Shown here: one piece after another, positions 34,203-45,086 of the stretch
Layout: each line of letters begins with the position of its first letter
Position numbering within the stretch: the first letter of the stretch is position 1
DNA from: Cyathus striatus
Taxonomy: Eukaryota > Basidiomycota > Agaricomycetes > Agaricales > Nidulariaceae
Length of the DNA: 64,000 nt
Direction of reading: 5' to 3'
NCBI GenBank assembly: GCA_025738555.1
Contig: JAOVFP010000020.1
Location: 1,240,001-1,304,000, forward strand
The notes under the pieces: generated by a model
What the model saw: the letters and a program-made list of their open reading frames with translations, nothing else
Database searches by the model: none
What the model was told of the DNA's origin: nothing
Position numbers and translations under genes: made by a program

Positions 34203-35351
34203 TAGAAATCCGCCGCTGTGTCTGTTCAATTACGGAGGATTAAGCGTGTACGATTTTGGCGGGCGTCGATCTTCTCACAGCAATTACATACATACGTACT
34301 GTAGTATAGTACTATATCAAGGAATTTGGAATTGAATTAATTGACGTTGAAGCGTGGGTATTTCTGGTGCGATCGATGGGCGGCGCTACGAGGCGTGCGG
34401 AGCATATCAGAAGGCGGCGCGGCGCTGTGTAGGCGGCCATGGATGTCCGGAACCGTTGAGGTCGCTGGCTGGGGGATTCGGTTTAGCAGAGTGAGTCAGC
34501 TTAGGATGATGATATGACATAAGAGGATTGTAGTTACGGAGGCTAATATTAAAAATCGGGGGTGGTATCGTGGGAACTGGAGGAACTCCTCGCGATCGGT
34601 GGAAGAAGGCATGTTGAGGTTTCTATTCGTGGTAGGGATCATCCCATTGAAGGAGCCACCAAAAACGAGCCAGTGCAGCCAGTGTAAACATAGTTCAATA
34701 TTCAATTTAAGTTAACTATGTACATGGTCCGTGCATTTATGTGGTGTATTGATTTGCTTGGCCTTTTAGAACCTCCAGATGATATTGAAATTAGCCCTGA
34801 GATAAACGCTCGACTCGTCCCAAGATTGGGCTGGCTTATGTTCGGGGGCCGCGTCGATTGGAGAGCGTCGATTCCGAATAGGGAGGAACTAGTTGGAAGG
34901 GTTTGTTTCGAACGGTTTCGCAGCGTTTCAGCTGGGAGTTGGGTGAGGCTTCGAAGGGAGTTTGGCAAGAACGTGGATGGCAAATAGCGGAAGAAGGATC
35001 GGAGAGGTGACGGATTGTGTTAAGTAGCCGTCTCACGTGGAAAGAGCGTGTGCGAACGAGGCACGGAGGAAGGTGGTTCGGGACGGGGAAGGGAAGCTTG
35101 CACTGTGAAAAGCAGAAAGGAAAGCGAGAAATGGGGAAGGAAACGAACAAGACTGGTTTGATGTCGAATTGAATTGGTTTACGCTTCCTCAGACCATTTC
35201 TGCGTTCCTGGCCCTGGGTTCACTCGTTCACAGCTAACTGACTAATTCCCATCACCCCGCCTCAAATATCCTCCTCCACACCCCCTGCCTCCTTCCATCC
35301 TCCTCCCCCTCCTCTCTCCTCCTCTCCCCCTCCATCCACAACATATCCACC
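34203..35351. other. Intergenic with possible unresolved small gene
   Basis: Mostly non-coding. On the minus strand at about 34700-34983 and 34600-34670 there are short stretches with protein-like composition (ending MFTLAALARFWWLLQW), but no consistent splice joins them, so I do not call a gene. A pyrimidine-rich core promoter lies at 35265-35340 just before the G-alpha start. Confidence 0.4.
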
Positions 35352-37269
35352 ATGGGCTTCATCCCAGGTCCCTCTGATCCCTTTTACCAGTTCATGGTGC
35401 CATCTCCGGACGAGACCCCAGCACAGAGGATGGTTCGTCTCAAGCGAGAGCACGACGCCCAGCGAGTCAACGATAAGATCGAGGAGGACATTAAGCAGCA
35501 AAAGGCTGACCTCAAGAAGGAGAAGGGCATAATCAAGGTCCTGCTGCTCGGCCAGTCAGAGAGTGGTCAGTATCTGTTACTTTTCATATCTAGCCTCTCA
35601 CACCTCTGGGAACAACAGGCAAATCCACCACACTCAAGAGTCAGCATCATCGTTTTTATTTTTTGCCTCCTGCACGTCAGCTGATGTTTTGAACCCTAAA
35701 GACTTCCGCATGCGATATGCCCAGGAAGAGTGGGAACGCGAGCGAAACGGCTGGCGGGCCGTGGTTCAGCTCAATATCGTCAAGTCCATGACCACCATTC
35801 TCCGTGTAGTTGAGGAAGAGCTCAATGGTGAAGGTCTTCCAAATGCAGATGACGACTCGCAAAGCGGCAGCGCAAAATGGACTGGTTTGAACGACCGACA
35901 TAGGTTCCTCATGATCCGCCTTACCTCGCTCAAGGCCATCGAAACAGAACTCAGGCGTCGTCTCGGGGCCGCGACGGAGGAGATAGTTCCTATGAAAGGC
36001 CCGACTCCAGCGTTCCCAGGCGAGGAGTTTGATTTCCCCTGCCTTCCCCGCATGACCGAGCTGGCAGTTCGTTCATGGGGAGACGTTTTGCTCCCTGGAC
36101 AATCCTCCATATCAAGCTCCAGCAGCGCTTCTGGTTCAGACGAGATTACCCACACACTCGCCAACTGTAAGGAAGATATGAAGGTTCTCTGGACTGATCC
36201 AGGGGTTAAGCAAGCTCTCAAGAAGAGGCACATACAGATGTCTGATTCGTCCGGATTGTATGCTTGCTTCACTTGCCTTATTTTCGACACTGACAGCTGC
36301 CCCGCGTTAGCTTCCTCAACGATCTGAACAGAATTGCCTCGCGGGAATACGTAGTAACGGACGATGATATCGTACGCGCCCGCCTTCGCACAATTGGTAT
36401 TCAAGAATACCGTCTCACACTCCCCCAAGGTCCGTGGGACAGTCCTAAATGTACGACCTCAATTCTCATATGGAGACGGCGTTGATTCACACTTTTAGCA
36501 GGGCGTGAAGGTGGATGGCAATGGAGAATCTACGACGTGGGAGGTTGCAGGACACTGGTATGTCGTGATTCCGCCACTTGTTCACAACTTCTTCCGTCGG
36601 AATCTGTACTTATGTTTACGCGCCTTAATAGCGCAAGGCGTGGTTGCCGTACTTTAACAATGTCAATGTGATTATCTTCCGTACGTGGCTTGCAGCTATT
36701 TTTGACTGGACCCGAGCCGGTTTCTCAATCCTCTTATCTCTTTAGTATCACCGATATCAGTGTTCGACCAACGGCTGGAAGAAGACCCTAGTGTGAACCG
36801 TTTGGAAGATTCAATCAAGTTGTGGTCGTATATCTGTGAATCCAAGCTCCTCGAAAGGACGCAGCTTATCTTGTTCTTGAACAAGTGTGACTTGCTGGGC
36901 AGAAAGTTGAAAAGGGGTGTGCGCGTGGCTGACTTTTTGCCTAGTTACAAAGATAAACCGAACGCAGTAACCCCCTTTGTGAAGTGTGAGTCGTTTCATG
37001 CATTGTCGTAAGAGAGACACTGAAAGAACATCAGATTTGAGGGAGAAGTTTAAGGATATCTTAAAGGAAAAGTCCCCTATGCCAGATGCTCGCCACACGT
37101 ATATCTACGCCACAACGGTTACCGATACTGCCAATACAGGCGTTACTCTTGAATCTGGCAAGTTTCCCGTGTTAGATTAGATGCTCGTACCTCGTTCCTG
37201 ACGCCTTTCTCAACTCCAGTCCGTGATGGGGTTTTGCGAGAGAACCTTGCTGCATCTCAATTGATATGA
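35352..37269 (+). CDS. Atypical heterotrimeric G-protein alpha subunit
   Basis: Nine exons (35352-35565, 35619-35639, 35702-36257, 36311-36429, 36499-36557, 36632-36680, 36746-36985, 37017-37157, 37220-37269) join in phase to 482 residues, against about 353 for a standard G-alpha. GTP-binding motifs: P-loop GQSESGKST (split by intron 1), switch I RLRTIGI, switch II DVGGCR, base-recognition NKCD and ATTVTDT. The catalytic Gln of DVGGQR is Cys here, which in well-studied G-alpha proteins would be expected to impair GTP hydrolysis. The helical domain has inserts of about 100 residues in exon 3, rich in Ser and Pro. The protein starts MGFIPG, so N-myristoylation is possible. The last intron uses a GC donor (GCAAGT at 37158). 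Likely one of the expanded, divergent G-alphas known from agaricomycetes. Confidence 0.9.
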
Positions 37270-38862
37270 ACCCTCTTTACGTGCTGTCTAACGTCTGAAA
37301 AGTTTTCTACCTGTATTTGCATAATCTCCTTTCCAGGCCACCATCATATCATTCGTACCTGGGGCTCACATCCACTCGCGCAAAACGCGTTTCTTAGTTA
37401 TCTGCTGCATTATATATACCATGGACATCATCACCACCATTCTGTCTTGGCCTGTATTATATATGTTCCTACGTATGCCCTGATCGCAATCGCACTCCCA
37501 TATCATTCGTTCCCCTTCGGCTTCTCTCCTTGGTTTGCTATGTACTTACTTTACCTGTACCCATTATCTAACTTCACGACCTTTCGTTCTGTTCTTTCGA
37601 TGTTTATGACTTGTCTTTCTTGGTACTTTCTCCACTCATTCCAAAACGCGTTTGAGACGCGTAACATTTTAGCGTATCTTGTACATTGCATATTCATATC
37701 CATACTTTGAACACCGATAGACTTTGGTTTTTATGAACCGGTTCATTTTGAGTTTTACATAGAGACATTGACATATGTTATCCCATCACGTAGCTGTCAA
37801 AGTGCATATCTACCGTTGATGTCAGGTGAACGCGTCGATGATCAGCAGACTCTTCAAGGTGAGTTCGCTTGGAAGGGCTGGGGAAAGGCGTCCCAGGTTC
37901 GCGATGCGCGAGCAGTTATCGGTTGTAGTCGGCGCACTGGCGGGCTGATTACCTGACACCGACGCCTCCTGTTTTCAGACCACCATGACCAACTCTGCAT
38001 CTCTCAAGTTTCAACACGCACCTTCTTACGTCCTTCCAGTCTCTTCCATACGATGCTATGTATAGTTGAGAATACACGTTTCAAAGGCAAATCTTGATGT
38101 ATCCGCGGGCGGATACAGAATCGAAGCTGCGAATTCGTGCGTGGCTCAAGCAGCCCCGCAGCCCCATGATTCCGGACTCGTATAGGTAATTCCGAAATAC
38201 AAATACCTCGCAGGAACTCAATAGTGCGTTGCGATAGATTGGTTCCGGCTCTTAATTATCGGCGTGTGCTCTGTTTTTTCTTTTCTATGATATTTTATGA
38301 ATGCTATTATTATCGCGTGGTTAGAATTTCATGTGAAGGGATGTTGGCAAGCACGATGTCCACCTCCTTCAGACTTCTTTAAGCCAAGAATAAATTTCAA
38401 ATTTGGTGTAAGTGTACGGAAATTGACGAAGCCTCGATTTCAATTTTCGAATCTGCAAATGGAACAGTTGCTGGGCGTCCTTCTCGTTGATCTGGACTTG
38501 CTTAGCTGGGCTTGTGTATCTCCGAATCCTTTCAACTACCCAAGTATGTAGGAGAGGCCGTTGGCTACACCTTGCTCGGACTGTGACTTCCGGCTGCTCG
38601 CGACCTGTTATATCCACGCTCGCTGCGAAATCAAGTTGCTCAGCATGTTTCTGAAGCCAGGATAATGGGGAAACTACTGCGGTGGTGAAAGAGCGACTTG
38701 GGTTATGCATGAGCGCAGAGAAACGTCCTTCACGAACCCTCTATATAGTTCGCAACGGGTGCCTTTCTTTCTGCACTTTCTCTATTCGGTCCCCAGGGCA
38801 GAAGCCGTATATGAAATCCTGCGACGTAGGGCTTGTCCTGAGAAATATTCCTACCACACAGT
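37270..38862. other. Intergenic
   Basis: 1.6 kb between two plus-strand genes. The open stretch at 37447-37710 is hydrophobic but T-rich and probably just 3' untranslated sequence. A short palindrome lies at 38098-38117. Nothing else recognised. Confidence 0.5.
38098..38117. repeat. 9-bp perfect palindrome arms containing CCG/CGG
   Basis: TGTATCCGC (38098-38106) and GCGGATACA (38109-38117) are exact inverted copies separated by two bases. CCG/CGG inverted half-sites are what zinc-cluster (Zn2Cys6) regulators bind, so this could be a regulatory site about 750 bp upstream of the chorismate mutase gene. This is inference only. Confidence 0.35.
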
Positions 38863-39478
38863 ATGAAGTTTCCCGGCTTTCGATTTGCTACCATAGCAAT
38901 AACCGTACTTTGCTACACACGCATCATTACCGGCTCCACCTCGGGAGACTTTGCCAGTGATTGTTACAGAGAACAGTTACCTGACCTTCTCTCATCGTCT
39001 GCCAACAGAACGGTTCCATGGGGCCGTCCAAGCATTACCAATGCAGATAATACAACATGTTGCTCCTCTCTAGACGAAGTTCGAGTTGGTATCGATGAAA
39101 TTGATACCCAACTGCTGAGCTTGCTTTCTCAGAGGTCCGTCGTTCCCATGAAGTATTTATGTGCCTCCTTAATTGACATTTGACTCCCGCTTCACAGAAC
39201 TGAATTTGTGCGGGAGGCCACACGATTCAAGGCCTCGCGCGATGTGGTAGATGTACCGTCGAGGGATCAACAAGTTGTCGACGGAGCTGTCGCGGATGCA
39301 CCGGGTCTCGACTTGCCTCAGACGATTGCGAAAGCCGTCTTCACGGCTATAATCAACTCGAACGTGCCGTTCGAGATGTGCATAGTAAGTAACTGTTTAC
39401 TACCTTTTCATTACCTAATTGTACTGATTGCATTTCTCACATTTTCTATAGTTTGACTCTTTCTCTGGAGAGGCTTAG
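38863..39478 (+). CDS. Secreted chorismate mutase (AroQ type)
   Basis: Converts chorismate to prephenate; versions with a signal peptide act outside the cytosol. Exons 38863-39134, 39198-39384 and 39452-39478 give 161 residues. Residues 1-24 look like a signal peptide (MKFPGFRFATIAITVLCY, then small residues). The all-helical mutase domain is recognisable from DEVRVGIDEIDTQLLSLLSQ, RTEFVREATRFKAS and PSRDQQVV, which hold the Arg, Lys and Arg/Asp expected in the AroQ active site, followed by the helix LPQTIAKAVFTAIINSNVPFE. The domain is short, without the regulatory region of the cytosolic fungal enzyme. Two Cys near residues 66-67 and one in the sequence YREQ region could form disulphides. 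Plant-associated fungi secrete such enzymes, but nothing here shows the lifestyle. Confidence 0.85.
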
Positions 39479-40153
39479 CTTGTAGGAGATGATTAAAATA
39501 GATGTTTCACACTTACCATGAGCACTTGTCGATATTGGGTTAGGCTGATCCGCTCGATCCGCTAGTCATACAAATGGATAACACAGCTGCTCAGTGAGCT
39601 GTCATATATGTCCTCATTCAAATTGTGATAGTGAACGTCGTACGAGGAGGAAAGACGGGTTGCACACTGTACAGGTTAATGTTGACAGTTAACAGCTCCA
39701 ACGTACGGGAGTCCGAGGTCGGTTTCTAGGAACTGTTTCATATGGCTCACCACTTTGGAAGGATGCAGTTAGCCTTTAGATGCTTAAATTACTATGCAGT
39801 GACAAACATCACGAGCAATTCCCATCAGCTGCACGGTCAGTGTCATATGCCATACGGCACAGGCCAAGTCCGCTGGATACCACCTATTTGACGCTTCGCT
39901 GAAGCATGAAATGCCACAAGTCCCATTCACGGCCGTATTACCGGGGTCACACCCGTTTCGACTGATATGCTGATGGGTTCCGGATTACCGCTAACTAACT
40001 CTCACAACAGTGGTAACCGTATTTTCGCGGTACAATAAATAGAAGCATGTGGAATTAAGCCTTCTGACGTGTTTAGTACGTCTTTCCCGCTACTTTCATT
40101 CTCACCTGTTCTTCCTCTGCAGATAAGGGCGACTCTCGATACCGGCTTTCTCA
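39479..40153. other. Intergenic
   Basis: Between two plus-strand genes. Contains the promoter of the Ser-rich gene. No coding potential seen. Confidence 0.55.
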
Positions 40154-41020
40154 ATGCTTGCCAAGGTCATGCATGGCGTGAAGCGTCGCAGGCCTAAAGA
40201 CTCTAGCGAGGAGTCGCAATCACAGCGGAGTTACAGTGATCAGGGAGAAGAGCTACCACCCATACTTTCACGCTGGAGCGATTTCAAAGACCCCTTCCCA
40301 ATGTTATCTCCAGGGGCATACAGGAAATACTATATGGTATATGGAAGTGCGACGACGGATGACCCTCCAAGTCGTAAGCCCCTCCTATCAAGTACCTCCG
40401 AACTTCTTTCCCCCACCGCTACCCCAGAGAAGTCAGCCCTCTTCGCTCACAAAGCCCCTATATTGCCGCAACGTTTGGCTATTATCCACGAAGCCTCCAT
40501 GGAAACCATGCATGTAGAACGGACAGAGCCTCCCTTCGAATGTTCTCCTCCTAATTCTTTGCGAAGACGTAGACGCCAGGTCTTACGAACACCAAGCGTT
40601 GAGAGAGACTTTGCCTCCATAGCCCGTTTGGTCTTCACACATCGGTCATCAGAGGATATCAACCTCATGGATGATAGTCATGAACCATTCGAATCTGTGA
40701 CATCCCACACCTCTTGCGAAACTTCATCCACTACGACACATAACTCACATTCCACTGTGTCGGCCATTGCTGATACACCCTTATCACCCATCTCAAGGAC
40801 GACATCTCAATCTTCAGACTCATCCGACTCTTCCGACTCTGACCATTCCGATACTTCCCCATCTGACCTCGTCATTACTCCGCTCACGAGTGTTAGCGAT
40901 GTTCACGAAGATCGAGAAGGTCATCCGCAAAAGGAAGTCATACACGCGTTTGATCCACATGAACGACCAGACAGCTGGTGTTCATTTAGTACTGCAAGAA
41001 GTGACTTCTGCGACATTTAG
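40154..41020 (+). CDS. Ser/Thr-rich disordered protein, function unknown
   Basis: Intronless frame of 288 codons from an ATG at 40154. A basic N-terminus (MLAKVMHGVKRRRPK) is followed by a short more ordered block (ILSRWSDFKDPFPMLSPG and AYRKYYMVYGS), a basic patch SLRRRRRQVLRTPSVER, and a long acidic Ser/Asp run (QSSDSSDSSDSDHSDTSPSD). The protein ends ERPDSWCSFSTARSDFCDI. The composition suggests a disordered nuclear or regulatory protein with many possible phosphorylation sites. I do not recognise a family. The length of the open frame and its composition make it likely real. Confidence 0.7.
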   Translation: MLAKVMHGVKRRRPKDSSEESQSQRSYSDQGEELPPILSRWSDFKDPFPMLSPGAYRKYYMVYGSATTDDPPSRKPLLSSTSELLSPTATPEKSALFAHKAPILPQRLAIIHEASMETMHVERTEPPFECSPPNSLRRRRRQVLRTPSVERDFASIARLVFTHRSSEDINLMDDSHEPFESVTSHTSCETSSTTTHNSHSTVSAIADTPLSPISRTTSQSSDSSDSSDSDHSDTSPSDLVITPLTSVSDVHEDREGHPQKEVIHAFDPHERPDSWCSFSTARSDFCDI

Positions 41021-41445
41021 CCTTACGAAGTATGCCCGGGTAAGCTTTATGACCTACGATTTTTACGAAAATTATCCTGCCCCTTGTACTATAGCCTTAG
41101 ACATATCTATTATTAGCATTACAGTATGTACTTAAAGAAACATTGTATCACCGCTGTACTTACCAGTATCAATCTATACCATCTTCAGTTCTTCGCTGAA
41201 CGTTGAACGTTGAACTTTTAACATCCTTTGATTGCTACCACTCTACGCTTACTACCCAGAGTAGTTTTAGGTAACAAAGTTACGAGAATATCTTTTTGTG
41301 CGTTGCATGGAACACTAAGTATTATATATGAAACAACCTTCGCTTCAAAGCGAATCCACCGGGATGTGCGCGTCCTGCCAAAGTAACTGTAATCGACACT
41401 CCACGGAGCATGAGAGCCCGATACACCTATGATTCCACATGTGCT
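41021..41445. other. Intergenic, convergent 3' ends
   Basis: AT-rich spacer between convergent genes. A small tandem GAACGTTGAACGTTGAAC occurs near 41198-41216. No gene. Confidence 0.5.
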
Positions 41446-42887
41446 TCAGTTAGCTTGAAGGGGCGGAGATCCTTGTAAGATATTCTTCAGTAACGGAGCA
41501 ACTATCTTGCGGTTGGCGTCTGCGTTTCCTTGCTTATATACTCGAGCGTTTGACTTCGGCGGAAGCTCAGCTCCGTTCTGCAACTGGCTGAATTTCTTGT
41601 GCTTTTTCACTTTAATGACTTCATCATCTTCAAGGCCTTTCCACAAACGCTTAGCGAGCTCAGTGGTATCTAAAGATGGCATTCCTGCCCTCTGAGGCAA
41701 CTCAGCATCGTCCAACACAATCCATGCCATTTCTCTCTTGTGTTTGCCCCTTCCACTCTTTCCGGGTTTACTTCCGTCTCGGAAACTTGTAAGAATGCCG
41801 AGGACAGTGAGTCCGCGATTTTTCATCCATGCCATAGCCTCCTTTTCCAGTCTTCCTTGAGTAGCCCAAATTTCCAAACGAACAGGGACAGTAGCAAGGC
41901 CAGCTTTAATTGTCGGTTCATTCGGCGCCCATGACAAGGCGTAACTGTATTCCTTATAATCTCTCCGCAACAAGTCCCATGCACCGAGATGTGAAAGATC
42001 AGATTTCTTATCGTTCAGTTCAGTAGTTAAGTCTTTGACCGCCTGCGCGTCAAACAGGGTGATGCTTGAAGCCTTTTGATTACCAGTGAAGGAGTTCGGG
42101 ACGGATGGAGCAAGCGTAGAGCGATGAACCAGTGATTCAGCAGACTCATGGTCCACTTGCAATCCCTTTCCTCCGGGTTTCAGGCCATCGGTGTCGATAA
42201 AGATCGCACATAAGAGTAACGTTGCAAGCTCGGGGGGTATTTCGGGAGGGAAGAGAGAAGCAACTAGGGATGCGCAGCTACCCGCCGGTGTGATTATGCG
42301 CGGGTCTGCGGTGTCTTTGTAAAGTTGTTCATCTTCGTGATGGTCTACAACGGCCGTAACGCGAGCGTTTGGGTTGTCTGCAGAAAATAGACCTGCTAAT
42401 CTATTGTGGTCTACCAGAGCAAAATTATGCGATGGGAAAGGCTTGAACTCTGTGAGATCGGTAAGACAAAGGAGTTCTTCTCGCGGATTATTTACGCCTG
42501 CAAGTCGTAATGCGTAAAGGTTTTCCTCGCGAAGATTGAAGTCGTCGCGCTCGAATTGCATAAGAGGAATAGTGGGCTTCTTATGCACTTCAGATTGGAT
42601 CCATGCGAAGGCGATAGCGCTTGCAACGGAGTCCAGATCTATCAACGTCTGCTGAGATTATGGAAAATGGAAGGAACGTAATTTTAGTTGATACCTCCTG
42701 CTTCGTTCCCCATTACAACTGTCCAATCGCCCCCCTTGCTCGGCGTTGTTTGGACATCTTTTAGGTATTTCGACTTCGAGCTGGAGAGAAACTGTGCCAG
42801 AGAAGATGTATCCAGCGTCGAGTATGGAGCATAAGCGCTTTTGAGCCTAAGAGCGACTGATAGACGACGAAAAGGACCTTTCGGCAT
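41446..42887 (-). CDS. PPX1: Exopolyphosphatase PPX1 (DHH family)
   Basis: Hydrolyses terminal phosphate from inorganic polyphosphate; a metal-dependent member of the DHH phosphoesterase family. Exons 42695-42887 and 41446-42638 join through donor GTATCA and acceptor GATAG to 461 residues. The join recreates the first metal motif GNEAGDLDSVASAIAFAW. Others are FALVDHNRL, VVDHHEDE (the DHH signature), AGSCASLVA and the FIDTDGLK motif. The C-terminal DHHA2-type region carries a regular pattern ending in KKHKKF. The start is the ATG at 42887 (MPKGPFRRLSVALRLK). The basic, Arg-rich beginning could act as a mitochondrial targeting signal. Longer in-frame starts upstream exist but look non-coding. 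Confidence 0.9.
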
Positions 42888-43470
42888 GATAAGTGATATC
42901 GGTTTTGCGTAAGGCGCCCAGCAAAAAGAATCTGCACTGTCTGACAGTAGAGTGGGGTATAAGTACCTTTGAGCAAGAGTTGGGATGATCAAGGAGGGAA
43001 AATTACAGCAGCTTAAGATGACAGAAGGAATGAATCTCATCTGCCGCATGGACTTGGTGCGGAAGCCTAAGCTCGCGCCAAGTCGAGTGACATTGACATG
43101 TGCCGCTCGCAACTACTTCTAGTTTCTCAACTTCATGCTCTCACCGTTGAATCTGATTTAGAAAACGAATACTTATTCTTTTTTCTAACATACAAATCCC
43201 AGTGCTACAATGGGGAGCAGCAGTATATAATGATTTAAACGCGAACTAGTTGTGGAGCCAATAGCAAGTGGCTGACTAGTGTCACTGCATAGGTGACGCA
43301 CAGGACTAGCCAATTCGAAGTCTCGAAGTCTCTCGCACACTTCAGAGTCTTCGTACAAAAGGCATGAAGGGTATATTTTGAAACTTCGGCCAGAGGAAAT
43401 GTAACAGGCAAGTATAACCAGATTAAAAGGTAACGCAGTTGAAAGAGCGCTCAGCGCCGAGCGGGCCCAT
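42888..43470. other. Intergenic
   Basis: Between PPX1 and EMC2, both on the minus strand. Contains the PPX1 promoter. Nothing else recognised. Confidence 0.55.
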
Positions 43471-44608
43471 TTACCGAAGTGACATCCAATTTGAAACCAG
43501 GCCCCTAACTTGAGTGCCTTGCTCGCCGCTGTATGCTGTCAAAACTCTCTCTGTCGCCAGTTCATCAATGAGATTCAGGTTCTTGGGCAAGCGTGTATCG
43601 GAAGCTGATCCAGGGTGCGAACGCGATTCCATAAGGCGGCGCGAGCACTGATAAAGTGAAATTGACGAAACGCAGTGATCAATGAAGATATGGAACCTAC
43701 CAGTTTTATACCCCACCACGCACGAACACATATGCCGCTTGGTGGATTGTCCTGGGGTGCTTGTATATCGCTTTCTGACATGTCTATAACGACAAGGAAC
43801 ATCTTTAATGCCAGAGGTAGATCACCAGACGTGTAAGCGGTCTCAGCGAATTGAAGGGCTGTGAAAGGATTTTGGGGGGAAAGTGCAAGAGCATGTGAAA
43901 GAGCTTCTAAAGCATGGGTGTATCTGAAGAAGAAATGAGAATCGTTCGATACTATGTACGGGAGAACGCACTGATTACACGAGGAATAAATATCGGCGAG
44001 TTCCAACCACCCGTCAGTATCGGTATAGAAGGTATCCAAGAACTGTGCAAGTTCTTGGACAGCTTTCTCGATCTTCCCAATTCTTCTAAGAATGGATATA
44101 CGTCGTTTCCAAGCGGCCTGAGGAAATTCTGAGGCCTGAAATAAGCATTCGGACATGAGGAGCACTTACGGCGTTCGTATCATCCATCTTAAGCAGATCA
44201 TCGTAATACTTGAGTACTTGCTCTGGAGGGTCAGTGGCCTCGCGACGGATCCCTGAGAGTACCGCAACTCGAGGAGAATTCGGGAACTTGTTGAATAGCT
44301 GCCTCAAGCATTCCTAGTTACTTTGAATTATGGTACAATTCAAGTATAAGGCCAAGCACAAACATCTGCGATATCAAGCCTCCCTACGTCAATGGATGCG
44401 AGAGCCAGCTGCTCAAGGAAAGCCCATCCTAATGGACGTTCAATGAGGTGGATGACGAGAACAAGCAGTCGAACCTGTACATACCATCGTCTCCAATGCT
44501 TGCTTTTGATTTCAGGACAGCGCGGCCTTTCTTAAAGGTGTCCTGAGATGCTCTGGTGTTTCGGGCCCTGTAGGACGCGAGCTGCTCAAGTGCGGAGGAG
44601 ATGGACAT
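43471..44608 (-). CDS. EMC2: ER membrane protein complex subunit 2
   Basis: EMC2 is a cytosolic TPR subunit of the ER membrane complex, which inserts transmembrane segments. Six exons (44485-44608, 44364-44428, 44170-44313, 43972-44117, 43701-43923, 43471-43647) join in phase to 292 residues, close to the human length of 297. Family signatures: FPNSPRVAVLSGIRREAT, AAWKRRISILRRIGK, FLDTFYTDTDGWLELADIY, HALEALSHALALSPQNPFTA and YTSGDLPLALKMF. Helical TPR pairs run through the centre. The start ATG at 44608 lies only 64 bp from the start of a plus-strand gene. Confidence 0.9.
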
Positions 44609-44672
44609 GAAGGAACGTAGGGAATTATGTAATCACAAGTCGACAAGCAAAGCACCACCACCCACAAGGGCA
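44609..44672. promoter_or_regulatory. 64-bp bidirectional promoter
   Basis: EMC2 and the small anchored protein gene start 64 bp apart on opposite strands, so both 5' leaders must start inside or overlap. No TATA box or repeated motif is seen. Confidence 0.5.
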
Positions 44673-45086
44673 ATGTTCTTCAGCGCGTACTGGCCCCATG
44701 CTGTATACGCCGCTGCCATAACCTCGCTCTCAATTCATTTGGTCACCACTCGCAGAGCCATCAGCGACGACCATGCTCGCGTAGAAGCCCGAACATCCAT
44801 TCTAAACTCAATCACGGAGCAACTGCGGTCCGACACGCCTCTGTCGAAGGAGGAGCTCGAGCGGTTGAAGAAATTGGCTCAGCCGCCTAAGGAAGGAGAC
44901 ATAGATCCAACGAAAACAGTCGAATTGAAATGGACCGATGTTATCTTTCGTCGTAAACCCAATCTAAAGGACGGGGAATTGAGCGACTGGGATAAAAAAG
45001 ATATTGCAAACTGTACGTTGACACTTGCTTACTCCGGAGTATCATGACTTACAAAGATTTCAGTCCAACGTGAAGCTGAGAGATAA
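44673..45086 (+). CDS. Small membrane-anchored protein, function unknown
   Basis: Exons 44673-45012 and 45064-45086 give 120 residues. The N-terminus is a single hydrophobic anchor (MFFSAYWPHAVYAAAITSLS) with basic flanking residues (TTRRA), followed by a coiled-coil stretch (ARVEARTSILNSITEQL), an acidic linker and WTDVIFRRKPN, ending DIANFQREAER. The short second exon makes the end match a natural helical tail rather than the random sequence obtained by reading through. The layout is like small mitochondrial inner-membrane assembly proteins, but I cannot name it. Divergent from EMC2. Confidence 0.7.

Noticed and set aside
34600..34990. Possible small mitochondrial-type gene on the minus strand
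   Set aside because: Protein-like pieces could not be joined by any consistent donor and acceptor.
37447..37710. Hydrophobic 87-codon frame after the G-alpha gene
   Set aside because: T-rich 3' region; hydrophobicity follows from base composition.
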